Shown here one piece after another: positions 30,149 to 39,889 of a stretch of 64,000 nucleotides of DNA; position 1 is the stretch's first letter; the number at the start of each line of letters is the position of its first letter. The stretch lies in contig CAMVLT010000010.1 in the NCBI GenBank assembly GCA_947168395.1, positions 24,909 to 88,908 of the forward strand. The letters are read 5' to 3'. The position numbers and the translations under genes were made by a program. The DNA is from an uncultured Prevotellaceae bacterium (lineage in GTDB: Bacteria > Bacteroidota > Bacteroidia > Bacteroidales > Bacteroidaceae). The notes under the pieces were generated by a model that was not told where the DNA came from, made no database searches, and saw only the letters and a list, made by a program, of their open reading frames with translations.

Positions 30149-32575
30149 TTACTTCACTTTCCATTCCAGCACGCCACCAGAGACACCTTTTTGCAGCTGG
30201 ACCACAATCTTCAGTTCCTGCGTCATGACGGGCTTGAAATCCACCGAGTTATAGCAATCCTTACGGACGGTATAGGGTGAATGGCCTTCCACCTCACGCC
30301 ATTGGCCATCGTTGGCACGGTAAAAAAGCATCCACGACTCCGGCACTCGGAAGTCACCGTCGTAATGGTCGAAGTCAAGCCAGTAGACCTGCACGTTCGA
30401 CACCTCATAGGGCTTATCGAACTTGTAGCTGATAGACTCCTTCGTGCCGCGTTTCAGCCACCAGTAGTGGTAGGGCTTCGACGTGTCGCTGCTGCGCTTC
30501 GGTTCCCACTGGTCGTTCACGCCGCTGGCACCCAGATCGGTCGGTGCCGTCTCGGGGGCATCATTCTGGATAGGGCCGCGGTTGCTGAACGTCTGTGCAC
30601 GGCTGGCAATAGTACTCTGTGGGATAATGACGGCCGCCGTGGGAGTCGAGGCTATCCACACTTCCATAGCCTGCGATTCACGATTGTTCCACACAGCATA
30701 GGGAATGGCTCTCATCTGCACGTCTTCCACGTTGCCGTCACTACGCACCATCTTGGCCTTGGTATCAATAACCGAGATACCGCCCAACAACTCGGGCATG
30801 TAACTGACCTTGAATTCTTGGTGATTATCGGAGGGCAGATACAAATTAAAGACAGACATGCAACTCTGGTCGCCCGCCTCTATGCAGTAGACGATAGGGC
30901 CGCGCTCCAAAGCCACCTTGCCGCGCAAGTCCTCGGCATTGTCGTTGGCTACGATACGGCGCACTTCCATCGGCAGGTTCAGCTCGATGATGTCGCCACT
31001 TTTCCACTGGCGGGTGATGGTAAGGTAGCCGTTGTCCGTGGTGGTAACGGCAATAGGATTGCCGTTTACGGATAAGGTGGCGGTGAGGTGCTTGTTGTCG
31101 GCGTAGGTATAGAGATCAGAAGGAACGGCCTGTTCTTTCAGCCAGCCGGGGATGCGCAGTTTGATGGCAAATTTGCCTTTGCCCTTTATGACCTTGATCT
31201 TCACATTCCCGTCCCATGGGTAGTTGGTCGTCTGCTCCAGTTCTACCCTACCCACCTTGGCACGGCCTTGGGCATAGAGATTCACATAGACGTCGCTGCC
31301 CTGAGTGGCATACATATAAGCGGGCACCGAGGCGATGAAACGGGTGATGTTGCCCGGACAGCAGGCACAGCCGAACCACCGTTCGCGGTTGTGCTCGCCA
31401 TCACTCTCCAAAGGGTTGTCGTAGAAAAAACGGTCACCGCTCAGCGAGACGCCGCTTAATACATTATTAAACAAGGCCCGTTCACAGATGTCGATATACT
31501 TCGACTGGCCCGTTGCAAGGAACATGCGGTAGTTCCAGTAGACGTTGGCAATGGCGGCACACGTCTCGCAATAGGCAGTATGCGAGTTCAGTTCGTAGTT
31601 GGGGCCAAAGCCCTCGCCCTGGGGACGGCTGCCAATGCCGCCGGTGATGAAAAGCTTCTTAGATACCATATTTCCCCAAATACGCTCCAAGGCTTGGAAA
31701 TAGGCGGTGTCGCCTTTCAGCGCAGCCACATCGGCCACGCCGGAATATAAATAGCCTGCACGCACAGCATGGCCCACAATTTCATCCTGCTGTAGGATGG
31801 GCTTATGATCCTGCGAATACATGCTCGGCGCATGGCCATCGGTACAGCGTCCCGTTTCGTCTATGAAGTATTTGGCACCCTCTAAGTACTTCTTGTTGCC
31901 AGTTACCTTGTAGAGTTTACACAATGCCATCTCAATGATGGGGTGACCGCCAGGACGGTGTATCTGCCCCTCATTGGGGCCGAAGGTGCGGCAGACGAGG
32001 TTGGCATTCTTGATGGCCACGTTCAGGAAGGTCTTCTTGCCAGTGGCACGGTAGTGGGCCACGGCACTCTCTATCAGATGACCACTGTTGTATAGTTCAT
32101 GCGAATTGATCTTCTCCCATTTATGGGTACCCCACCAACCACTAAGGCGAGTGCAGTTGTTGGTGACACAAGTAGTCAGGTAACCGTCAGGCTCCTGTGC
32201 CTTGGCTATGAGATTGATGACGGAGTCGAGATAGTGATCCAACTGCTGGTCGTACTTTGCGGCCAAGGCATACGACGCACCCTCGATGACCTTATAGGGG
32301 TCAGTGTCGTCAAACGAGAAGTCGCCCTTGTGCTCACCTTTTATAAGACCGGCAGCCAAGGCAAAGTTGTCGAAGCGTCCGTTCTTCTCACACTCCCGGA
32401 AGGCAGAGGGTATCGACACCGTGCGATTCACCTCGATGCGGGGAGTCCAGAACCTATCACTCAGATGTACCTGTGTGAAGGACACCTCGGTAATGGGGAC
32501 TGTCTGTTTGGGAGTTGCCGCCACCTGTAGTGTCAGGACCAGCGTACCCGCAATCAGTAGCGCTTCTTTTTTCAT
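30149..32575 (-). CDS. GH127 beta-L-arabinofuranosidase
   Basis: The 808-residue secreted protein has the GH127 (former DUF1680) fold. By comparison with Bifidobacterium HypBA1, the acid/base Glu is Glu321 (QGEGFG), zinc ligands are Glu337 and Cys339 (AYCETCA), and the nucleophile Cys405 and ligand Cys406 lie in FGCACCPGN. All catalytic residues are present. A C-terminal beta-sandwich of about 150 residues (YKFDKPYEVSNVQVYWLDFD) follows. It releases beta-L-arabinofuranose, the sugar on hydroxyproline of extensins. First gene of the protease operon. A -7-like TTACTTTGC lies at 32605-32613. Confidence 0.92.
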   Translation of the reverse strand: MKKEALLIAGTLVLTLQVAATPKQTVPITEVSFTQVHLSDRFWTPRIEVNRTVSIPSAFRECEKNGRFDNFALAAGLIKGEHKGDFSFDDTDPYKVIEGASYALAAKYDQQLDHYLDSVINLIAKAQEPDGYLTTCVTNNCTRLSGWWGTHKWEKINSHELYNSGHLIESAVAHYRATGKKTFLNVAIKNANLVCRTFGPNEGQIHRPGGHPIIEMALCKLYKVTGNKKYLEGAKYFIDETGRCTDGHAPSMYSQDHKPILQQDEIVGHAVRAGYLYSGVADVAALKGDTAYFQALERIWGNMVSKKLFITGGIGSRPQGEGFGPNYELNSHTAYCETCAAIANVYWNYRMFLATGQSKYIDICERALFNNVLSGVSLSGDRFFYDNPLESDGEHNRERWFGCACCPGNITRFIASVPAYMYATQGSDVYVNLYAQGRAKVGRVELEQTTNYPWDGNVKIKVIKGKGKFAIKLRIPGWLKEQAVPSDLYTYADNKHLTATLSVNGNPIAVTTTDNGYLTITRQWKSGDIIELNLPMEVRRIVANDNAEDLRGKVALERGPIVYCIEAGDQSCMSVFNLYLPSDNHQEFKVSYMPELLGGISVIDTKAKMVRSDGNVEDVQMRAIPYAVWNNRESQAMEVWIASTPTAAVIIPQSTIASRAQTFSNRGPIQNDAPETAPTDLGASGVNDQWEPKRSSDTSKPYHYWWLKRGTKESISYKFDKPYEVSNVQVYWLDFDHYDGDFRVPESWMLFYRANDGQWREVEGHSPYTVRKDCYNSVDFKPVMTQELKIVVQLQKGVSGGVLEWKVK

Positions 32576-32786
32576 CTTGTTTTAGTATCTTTAAGTTTTA
32601 TGCTGCAAAGTAACGAAGAAAATGCCAAACGGCGTGTCAAGATAATCCAATACAATGGAAATATCGTCTATCAGGACTGAAAATATCATCGGTTAGACTT
32701 TTTTTGCATTGGCTTAGACGGAATTTGCACGGAGTTACGGAAATCTTTTGTATCTTTGCACCGTTAACATCGAAAGATATCACTCA
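32576..32786. promoter_or_regulatory. Divergent control region between GH127 (-) and GH97 (+)
   Basis: Minus-strand TTACTTTGC (32605-32613) and plus-strand TATCTTTGC (32751-32759) face away from each other about 140 bases apart. The AT-rich middle is the natural place for HTCS binding; I see no perfect dyad there. Confidence 0.5.
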
Positions 32787-34748
32787 ATGAATCACTTTAG
32801 ACTAATCCTGATGACCGCCGCCTTACTAACCAGCGGCATCCTCCAAGCCAAAGAAGTAACCGTGACGTCGCCTAACGGAAGGCTTACCGTAACTGCTACT
32901 GACGAAGCAGGACTCACGCTGCGTATGACGCTCGACGGCAAAACAATTGTAACCATGCCTGTAGCCCTCAATACCAGCCGCAGCATCCGTTCCGTGCGCC
33001 GCACCACCATCAGCGAAGACATTAAGGCGTCATTTTATCGCCAGAAGCACTTCACTGTAAAGGCGAACCAGATAGACCTGAAACTGAACGACGGTTTCGG
33101 CCTGCATCTGCGAGCCTACGACGAGGGTATCGCGTACCGATTCTATACCACGAATAAGGGCGAAACTATCATCGGCAATGAGGTGGCAGCCTTCCACTTC
33201 CCGAAAGAGTCGAAGGCCTGGCTCTCATACACCACTAACCCGGAAAAACCATACGCAATGGCTTTCCAGAACACCTACCACGAGACACATCTGGTTGATG
33301 CCCGCCCGTTGGCCGCATTCCTGCCTGCCACCATTGAGGTGCCCAGTGGCGTGAAGTTGACCATTTTGGAAAGCGACCTGCGCTCGTATCCTGGCATGTT
33401 CCTAAAAGCCGATGGTGACGCTCTTGTCGCCGAGTTCGCCAAATACCCCAAGAAGATGGACTACTACCGCTGGCGCGGCATGAACTATGTGGCTGAGACC
33501 GAGGAATACATAGCCAAAAGCGAGGGAGCACGTACCTACCCCTGGCGCGTACTGGCCGTTACGGAAAAGGATATTGACATGCCCGTGAACAACCTCGTCT
33601 ATGCTCTTGCCACACCCAACCAGATTGGCAGCACCGACTGGATACACCCCGGCAAAGTGGCATGGGACTGGTGGAACGACTGGAATCTGAAAGGCGTTGA
33701 CTTCGAGGCAGGCATCAATACGCGCACGTACCAATATTATATTGATTTCGCCACCAAGAACCACATGGGCTACATCGTGCTCGACGAAGGGTGGTACGAC
33801 TCATCGAAGGGCGACATTATGAACCCTATACCAGACATCGACCTACAGGGACTGATTAACTACGCCGCCAAGAAGGACGTTAGCATCGTACTATGGACTG
33901 TATTCAACGTGCTCGACGAGCACCTTGACGAGGCCTGTGCAAAATACGCAAAGATGGGCATCAAGGGCTTTAAGGTGGACTTCCTCGACCGCAACGACCA
34001 GACGGCTATTGAGATGGCCGAGCGCATTGCCAAGACTTGTGCCAAGTATAAGCTCTTCCTCGACTACCACGGCTACTTCGCCCCGACGGGCATGAGCCGC
34101 ACCTATCCCAACATTTTGAACTACGAGGGTGTCTTCGGCATGGAGGAAGCACGCTGGGCAAAAAAGGAAACCGATATGCCGCGCTACGATGTCACCTTCC
34201 CCTTCATCCGTATGATGGCCGGACAGGTGGACTTTACGCCGGGTGCCATGCGCAACGGCACGAAGGAGAACTGGGTGGAGTGCTACCAGAACCCGGTGTC
34301 GATGGGTACCCGTTGCCACCAGGCGGCCTGCTACGTTGTTCACGACTCACCGTTCACCATGCTCTGCGACGCTCCGACCAACTACGAACAGGAGCCTGAC
34401 TACACCAAGTTCATTGCCGCCATTCCTGACGAGTGGGACGAAACCCGCGTCCTGCAGGGCGAACTGGGCAAGTATATCATCACTGCCCGCCGCAAAGGCG
34501 ATATATGGTACGTCGGAGGCCAGACCAACTGGGATGCCCGCACCATCGAGCTACCGCTCAGTTTCCTCGGTGAGGGTTCCTACGTCACCATGATGCTCAC
34601 CGACGGCATCAATGCCAATCACAACGCCGAAGACTATCTCTTAGACACACAATCCCATCATAACGGCGAAACACTCAGCATCCGTATGGCTAACGGCGGT
34701 GGCTTTGTCCTGAAATTCGGGAAACCAACGATTGTCGATCACTTCTAA
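32787..34748 (+). CDS. GH97 glycoside hydrolase (retaining type, probable alpha-galactosidase)
   Basis: The 653-residue protein has a signal peptide (MNHFRLILMTAALLTSGILQA), the N-terminal GH97 beta-sandwich (to about 260), a (beta/alpha)8 domain and a C-terminal beta domain. GKVAWDWWNDWN and GYIVLDEGWY are GH97 signatures. Asp398 in GFKVDFLDRND lies where the retaining GH97 alpha-galactosidase BT1871 has its nucleophile; inverting members such as SusB use Glu instead. Alpha-galactosidase activity is therefore likely. The frame opens at 32748, before the -7 element, so the ATG at 32787 is chosen. It forms an operon with the GH127 gene 12 bases downstream. Confidence 0.88.
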   Translation: MNHFRLILMTAALLTSGILQAKEVTVTSPNGRLTVTATDEAGLTLRMTLDGKTIVTMPVALNTSRSIRSVRRTTISEDIKASFYRQKHFTVKANQIDLKLNDGFGLHLRAYDEGIAYRFYTTNKGETIIGNEVAAFHFPKESKAWLSYTTNPEKPYAMAFQNTYHETHLVDARPLAAFLPATIEVPSGVKLTILESDLRSYPGMFLKADGDALVAEFAKYPKKMDYYRWRGMNYVAETEEYIAKSEGARTYPWRVLAVTEKDIDMPVNNLVYALATPNQIGSTDWIHPGKVAWDWWNDWNLKGVDFEAGINTRTYQYYIDFATKNHMGYIVLDEGWYDSSKGDIMNPIPDIDLQGLINYAAKKDVSIVLWTVFNVLDEHLDEACAKYAKMGIKGFKVDFLDRNDQTAIEMAERIAKTCAKYKLFLDYHGYFAPTGMSRTYPNILNYEGVFGMEEARWAKKETDMPRYDVTFPFIRMMAGQVDFTPGAMRNGTKENWVECYQNPVSMGTRCHQAACYVVHDSPFTMLCDAPTNYEQEPDYTKFIAAIPDEWDETRVLQGELGKYIITARRKGDIWYVGGQTNWDARTIELPLSFLGEGSYVTMMLTDGINANHNAEDYLLDTQSHHNGETLSIRMANGGGFVLKFGKPTIVDHF

Positions 34749-34760
34749 AACAACAACAAT

Positions 34761-37181
34761 ATGAAAAAGTTCGTATTATCATTCATCATTTGTTCTTTAT
34801 CCTTTAGCCACGCAGTGGCGCAGAAGGGTTATCCCATCACCCCCGTGCCTTTCACATCTGTGAAAGTAACCCCCGGCACGTTCTGGGGACAACGACTGGA
34901 GGCTTCGCGCAATACGACCATACCCCTCGCATTCTCGAAGTGTGAGAGCGAAGGCCGCTACAAGAACTTCGAGAACGCCGCCACCCACATGGCCGACCCC
35001 TCGAAGGTGTTCAAGGTCAACGGCGTAGGCTACTCGTTTGACGACACCGACCCCTACAAGACGCTGGAAGGTGCAGCCTACATCCTGCAGACCTACCCAG
35101 ACAAGAAATTGGAGGCCTACTGCGACTCAGTCATCGACATTATTGGCAAGGCACAAGAACCCGACGGCTACCTCTATACCGCCCGCACCCAAAACCCCGG
35201 CAATCCCCACCACTGGGCCGGAGACCGCCGATGGGTGAAGGAGGAAGACCTCTCGCACGAACTCTACAACCTCGGCCACATGGTGGAGGGAGCCGTGGCC
35301 TACTGGCAGGCTACCGGCAAGCGCAAGTTCCTTGACATTGCCTGCCGTTATGCCGACGTGGCTTGCAAGGAGGTGGGTCCCAACCCTGGTCAGATGTGTG
35401 TGGTGCCCGGCCACCAGATTGCCGAGATGGCTATGGCAAGGCTCTATCTTGCCACTGGCCAGCAGCGCTACCTCGACTTTGCCAAGTTCCTGCTCGACTA
35501 TCGCGGGAAGACCCAGATTAAAAACGATTACTCGCAGAGCCATAAACCCGTTGTCGACCAGAACGAGGCTGTGGGACATGCCGTCCGTGCCGCATATATG
35601 TATGCCGGCATGGCCGACGTCGCTGCCCTCACAGGTGACCAGAGCTACATTGATGCCATCGACCGCATCTGGAGCAATATCGTCACAAAGAAGCTCTACA
35701 TCACTGGCGGCATCGGTGCCACAGCCAGTGGCGAGGCCTTCGGCAAAAACTACGAACTGCCCAACATGAGTGCCTACTGCGAGACCTGCGCCGCCATCGG
35801 CAACGTCTACGTCAACTACCGCCTCTTCCTGCTCCACGGTGAGTCGAAATACTACGATGTGCTGGAGCGCACTCTTTACAACGGCCTCATCAGCGGCGTA
35901 TCGCTCGAAGGCAACGGCTTCTTCTACCCCAACCCCTTGGAGTCGATGGGTCAGCACCAGCGTCAGGCATGGTTCGGCTGTGCCTGCTGTCCCTCCAATA
36001 TATGCCGCTTCATTCCCTCGTTGCCGGGCTACGTCTATGCCGTGAAAGACAGGAACGTCTATGTCAACCTGTTCCTCTCTAACAAAAGCAACCTCAACGT
36101 TGGCGGCAAGAACGTCAGCCTCAGTCAGACCACCAACTACCCGTGGGACGGCGACATCACCATCAACATCGATAAAACCAGTGCCGGACAGTTTGCCATG
36201 AAGATCCGCATCCCTGGCTGGCTGAGGAACCAGACCGTTCCCTCCGACCTCTATCAGTATACTGACAACAAACGCCTCAATGCGACCTGTTCCGTAAACG
36301 GCAATAGCATTGCCGTCACCACCACGGACGACGGCTACCTCACCATCGACCGCAAGTGGAAGAAGGGCGACAAGGTGCAGCTGCACTTCGACATGGAGCC
36401 GCGCACCGTGCGTGCCAATAACAAAGTAGAGGCCGACCGAGGCATGGTGGCCATCGAACGTGGTCCGCTGGTCTATTGTGCCGAGCACCCCGACAACGCA
36501 TTCGACATTATGAGTACCCTCGTCAACCAGGAGCCTTCCTTCCGTCTCGGCAAGGGCGAGGTGGCCGGCACGCCAATTACCACCCTCATCACCGAGGCCC
36601 AGACACTGGACTTCAACAAGCAGGGCAAGCTCGTGACGAACGACCAGACGCTGACGCTCATTCCCTATTACGCCTGGTGCCATCGCGGAAGTGGAAAGAT
36701 GCGCGTATGGATGGCTCAGGACCTGAGTGCCACCACACCTGCTCAACCTGCCACCCTGGCCAGCGAGAGCAAAGTCAGCGCCTCGATGAACCGTCTGCCC
36801 GCCCTCAGTGCTATCAACGACCGCTTGGTGCCAAAAGGCGAGAATGACCGCTCGGTGCCCTACACCCACTGGTGGCCAAAGAAGGCCTCAACGGAGTGGA
36901 TAGGTTACACCTTCCCACAGGAAGCGGAGATCAGCAGCTCAACCGTTTACTGGTTCAGCGACAAGCCGTGGGGCGGCTGTTCCGTTCCTAAGTCGTGGCG
37001 CATCCTCTATCAGGACGCTAATGGTGAATGGAAGCCCGTCGAGGGTGCCAATGCCTATCCTACCAATCCCGGCACCCCCAGCACCGTCAACTTCACACCT
37101 GTGAAGACCAAGGCTGTGCGTCTGGAAGTGACCCTGCCCGACAACGACTCCGCAGGTCTCTTTGAGTGGTCGGTCAGGTAA
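34761..37181 (+). CDS. GH127 beta-L-arabinofuranosidase, second copy
   Basis: The 806-residue protein is paralogous to 30149-32575. Signal peptide MKKFVLSFIICSLSFSHAVAQ; catalytic set complete: Glu325 (GEAFG), Glu341 and Cys343 (AYCETCA), Cys409/Cys410 (FGCACCPSN). It ends in a similar C-terminal beta domain (YTFPQEAEISSSTVYWF). Differences in the sugar-binding loops (GWWGTHKWEKINSHE in the other, HWAGDRRWVKEEDLSHE here) suggest different linkages or aglycones. Cotranscribed with GH97. A long open frame lies opposite it (35127-36869), an effect of codon bias. Confidence 0.92.
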   Translation: MKKFVLSFIICSLSFSHAVAQKGYPITPVPFTSVKVTPGTFWGQRLEASRNTTIPLAFSKCESEGRYKNFENAATHMADPSKVFKVNGVGYSFDDTDPYKTLEGAAYILQTYPDKKLEAYCDSVIDIIGKAQEPDGYLYTARTQNPGNPHHWAGDRRWVKEEDLSHELYNLGHMVEGAVAYWQATGKRKFLDIACRYADVACKEVGPNPGQMCVVPGHQIAEMAMARLYLATGQQRYLDFAKFLLDYRGKTQIKNDYSQSHKPVVDQNEAVGHAVRAAYMYAGMADVAALTGDQSYIDAIDRIWSNIVTKKLYITGGIGATASGEAFGKNYELPNMSAYCETCAAIGNVYVNYRLFLLHGESKYYDVLERTLYNGLISGVSLEGNGFFYPNPLESMGQHQRQAWFGCACCPSNICRFIPSLPGYVYAVKDRNVYVNLFLSNKSNLNVGGKNVSLSQTTNYPWDGDITINIDKTSAGQFAMKIRIPGWLRNQTVPSDLYQYTDNKRLNATCSVNGNSIAVTTTDDGYLTIDRKWKKGDKVQLHFDMEPRTVRANNKVEADRGMVAIERGPLVYCAEHPDNAFDIMSTLVNQEPSFRLGKGEVAGTPITTLITEAQTLDFNKQGKLVTNDQTLTLIPYYAWCHRGSGKMRVWMAQDLSATTPAQPATLASESKVSASMNRLPALSAINDRLVPKGENDRSVPYTHWWPKKASTEWIGYTFPQEAEISSSTVYWFSDKPWGGCSVPKSWRILYQDANGEWKPVEGANAYPTNPGTPSTVNFTPVKTKAVRLEVTLPDNDSAGLFEWSVR

Positions 37182-37193
37182 AAGAGACGAAAG

Positions 37194-37682
37194 TCAATAT
37201 TCTTTGAGCATGCGACGGAAACGTTCTTTCTTACTTTCCTTCTTGCGCTTGAAGAGCGACTGGAGAAGTCCTAAGATATTAAAGCCTCTGGAAGGGTCGG
37301 CGGCGGCCAGCTGCATCTCGGTCTTATCGAGAGCCATCGACCTTTTCAGTTCCTTCAGAGGATCATCACCCTTGCCCTTGCCGAATACTACCACCTCGTT
37401 CAGCCCCATGAGCTTCGAGATGAGGAAGATGGTGTCCGTCACCTCCTCAACGTTCAGGATGCGGCTCTCGTACTTCACGTGGGTCAACGACAGCGTTCGG
37501 CAGGAGTCGGGAATGGTGATGAAACCCTGCCAATCGGTGGTATCTGCACAATGGATGCCGCTCTGCACATTGACGCCACGGATGGGGACGCGGGTCTCCA
37601 CGTCAACCACCACGAACCGTTTCTGAGCAAAGGACGAAACGGACAGCGCAGCAAAAAAGTACACCAACATCTGTCGAAACAT
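37194..37682 (-). CDS. Secreted carboxypeptidase-regulatory-like domain protein
   Basis: The 162-residue protein has a signal peptide ending SSFAQ and a transthyretin-like domain (about 22-100; KRFVVVDVETRVPIRGVNVQSG, DWQGFITIP, LMGLNEVVV) like that at the N-terminus of TonB-linked proteins, but without plug or barrel. The C-terminus is basic (FKRKKESKKERFRRMLKEY). Function unknown. TACTTTTGC (37686-37694) lies only four bases before the ATG, so translation may start at the next Met (37670). It converges on the GH127 gene. Confidence 0.65.
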   Translation of the reverse strand: MFRQMLVYFFAALSVSSFAQKRFVVVDVETRVPIRGVNVQSGIHCADTTDWQGFITIPDSCRTLSLTHVKYESRILNVEEVTDTIFLISKLMGLNEVVVFGKGKGDDPLKELKRSMALDKTEMQLAAADPSRGFNILGLLQSLFKRKKESKKERFRRMLKEY

Positions 37683-37696
37683 ACTGCAAAAGTAAA

Positions 37697-37731
37697 CAAA
37701 AACGGCCGCGGAGCAGCATCTGCGGCCGTTT
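37697..37731 (-). terminator. Intrinsic terminator after the second GH97 gene
   Basis: AAACGGCCGC (37700-37709) and GCGGCCGTTT (37722-37731) form a 10-bp stem; on the minus strand it is followed by further T residues. It ends the GH97 transcript just before the promoter of the 37194-37682 gene. Confidence 0.75.
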
Positions 37732-37764
37732 ATTTATAAAGAATTATCAAGTATTGACCTAATT

Positions 37765-39783
37765 TCAGTTAATTGTCAGAATGATACCGCCGTTGGGCTG
37801 CATCGTCACCTTCGCCTGCCCCTTTTTATCAATCTTCAACTGGCGCAGCTGCGGCCCCTTCTTTGCATCGTCCACGTAGTAGTTTACTGTCTGGCCGGCC
37901 CACTCCGGCATTTCAATAGTCAGCGTCTTGGCCTGCGGCTCGGCATTCAGGCCTGCCACGTACCAGTTGTCGCCATTACGGCGAGCCAATACCACATACT
38001 TGCCGGGATAGCCGTCAAGGAATCGGGTGTCGTGCCACACGGTGGGCACCTCGCGCAGGAAGTCGAGCTCAAACTGCGGCAACTCGTCAAGGTTGTTGGG
38101 CTGCATGGCGATGCACTGCACACGGGTCTGGGTTGTGATGGCGGCGGCCATCTCGAAGATGTCAGTCGTATAACGCTTGTGGCGGCTCTTGTTGTCGCGA
38201 CTCAGGTATTTGTTCATAATCGTGCCGCCCCAGTCCATCGGCCCCATGGCATTGCGGACGAAGGGGTGCATGCACAGCTCGAAGGCCTCGCTCTTGGCGT
38301 GACCCTCGCTGAAGAAGACGTTCTCGCTGGCGAGCACGGCCTCCGAGGCCACGTAGTTGGGGTACATCATCTCCCAGCCGCGCGGCATGGTGCAGCCGTG
38401 GAAGATGACCTGCAGGCCGTAGCGGTTGGCATCGAAGAGGATGTCCTCGTAGAGCTGCATGGTCTGCTGCTTGTCGCCGCCGAAGAAGTCGACCTTGATA
38501 CCCTTCACACCAATCTTCTGCAGCCAGGCCATCTCCTTGTCACGGGCAATGGCGGTCGACATGCAGTCGCGCGGAGTCTGCGGGGCGTCGTTCTCGTAGC
38601 CGTTGGAGTTGTACCACAGCATCAGGCTCACGCCCTTCGACTTGGCATACTTCGAAAGCTCCTCAATCTTGTCGCGCCCGATGCGCTCGTCCCACCAGTT
38701 GTCGACCAAGCAGTACTCGAAGCCCATCTTGCCGGCGAGGTCAATGAACTGCACCTGGTCGGCGTAGTTGATACTTTCGTCCTGCCAGACGAGCCACGAC
38801 CATGTGTAGCGGCCGGGCTTGTACTCCGTCGACGCTTTGTATTTGGCCTGCAGCGAGGGCAGCCCGTATTTGCTCTCGACAATGGGCTTCAGCGAGGTAC
38901 CGATGACGATGGTGCGCCACGGCGTGGTGTAAGGCAAGGGGATGCCGGCAAAGGGCGTGCCGTTGCCGTTGTTCTCGCCAGCCTGCGGGAAGGCGATGGT
39001 GTAGCCCGTCTCCGGCGCATAGTCGCTCAGGTGGCTACCCACGTAGCTGCCGTCGACGCCCGTCTCGGAGACCAGCACCCATAAAGCCCCCTCCTGCCTT
39101 CCCCGACTGGGGGAGGTAAGCTGTGCCTTGGTTGCCGCTGATGCCTCCCCCAGTTGGGGGAGGTTGGAGGGGGCCTTAAACAGGCAAGGGAACGTATAGC
39201 CCTGCCCGAACTGCGAACGCTGGGCCATGGGCTGGTCAACCTTGTAGTCCTCCTCGTAGCTGGGCTTCGTGCGCTCCCAGCCCGTCATCGGGCCTATCTG
39301 CGGACAGAGGAACGTCGTCGTGCCCTCGGGGAAATTAAACGAGCTGACCTCGCGGCGGATGACGCCACACTTCGGATTCTCACCAGGACGGGGAATCTCG
39401 TAGCAGTAGGCCACGCCGGTGTCCGTCACGTTAAAGACGACCGACATCTGCTGGCCCTTGGCATTGGTGAACGGTACGGTGTAGCGCACGGCGTTCACCT
39501 TGCGGCTTGGGCCTCCTTTCACGAAGATGGTGGCATCGCGTAACTGCATCTTGTACTGGCCCATCGTCAGTCCCTTGGTAAAGTCGCCGAAGTCGGCCTC
39601 GAAGCCTAAGCGCGAAGACGTCAGCACCGGCACACCGTCGTAGCTGACGCTGTAGGTGGCCACGCCGCCCTCGTCGCTGAATGTCAACTCAAGCCTGTTG
39701 TTTGACGAAGGCACGGTCTCCGTCTTTGCCATCATGGTGACGGCGGTCAGCAGCACAGCTGCAAATGTCATTAGTCTCTTCAT
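37765..39783 (-). CDS. GH97 glycoside hydrolase, second type
   Basis: The 672-residue protein has a signal peptide (MKRLMTFAAVLLTAVTMMA), the GH97 N-terminal domain, then a catalytic barrel with YTWSWLVWQDESIN, CLVDNWWDE and GIKVDFFGGDKQ, where Asp432 aligns with the retaining nucleophile. It is only distantly similar to the GH97 at 32787. About 28 residues (204-231, APSNLPQLGEA...SRGRQEGA) come from a GC-rich palindrome at 39085-39175 in the N-terminal domain. The frame opens at 39945, but the -7 element at 39811-39819 and the signal peptide fix the ATG at 39783. Transcribed alone. Confidence 0.88.
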   Translation of the reverse strand: MKRLMTFAAVLLTAVTMMAKTETVPSSNNRLELTFSDEGGVATYSVSYDGVPVLTSSRLGFEADFGDFTKGLTMGQYKMQLRDATIFVKGGPSRKVNAVRYTVPFTNAKGQQMSVVFNVTDTGVAYCYEIPRPGENPKCGVIRREVSSFNFPEGTTTFLCPQIGPMTGWERTKPSYEEDYKVDQPMAQRSQFGQGYTFPCLFKAPSNLPQLGEASAATKAQLTSPSRGRQEGALWVLVSETGVDGSYVGSHLSDYAPETGYTIAFPQAGENNGNGTPFAGIPLPYTTPWRTIVIGTSLKPIVESKYGLPSLQAKYKASTEYKPGRYTWSWLVWQDESINYADQVQFIDLAGKMGFEYCLVDNWWDERIGRDKIEELSKYAKSKGVSLMLWYNSNGYENDAPQTPRDCMSTAIARDKEMAWLQKIGVKGIKVDFFGGDKQQTMQLYEDILFDANRYGLQVIFHGCTMPRGWEMMYPNYVASEAVLASENVFFSEGHAKSEAFELCMHPFVRNAMGPMDWGGTIMNKYLSRDNKSRHKRYTTDIFEMAAAITTQTRVQCIAMQPNNLDELPQFELDFLREVPTVWHDTRFLDGYPGKYVVLARRNGDNWYVAGLNAEPQAKTLTIEMPEWAGQTVNYYVDDAKKGPQLRQLKIDKKGQAKVTMQPNGGIILTIN
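39085..39175. repeat. GC-rich palindromic repeat in frame in the GH97 gene
   Basis: Two small palindromes (ccgactgggggaggtaag side and cctcccccagttgggggagg) separated by about 30 bases. The whole 90-base block is in frame and codes for an extra surface segment. Confidence 0.7.
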
Positions 39784-39889
39784 ATTTCCTTTAGTTTTAA
39801 GTTTCTGTCGGCAAAGGTACAAAAAAATCCCGAATCTGTGTAATAATATCGGCAAAAAGTGTGTATATATTAGTAGAGACAACAAAGCA

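Noticed and set aside
35127..36869. 580-codon open frame opposite the second GH127 gene
   Set aside because: It mirrors codon bias of the GH127 gene, has no recognisable domain, and the GH127 frame has all catalytic residues.
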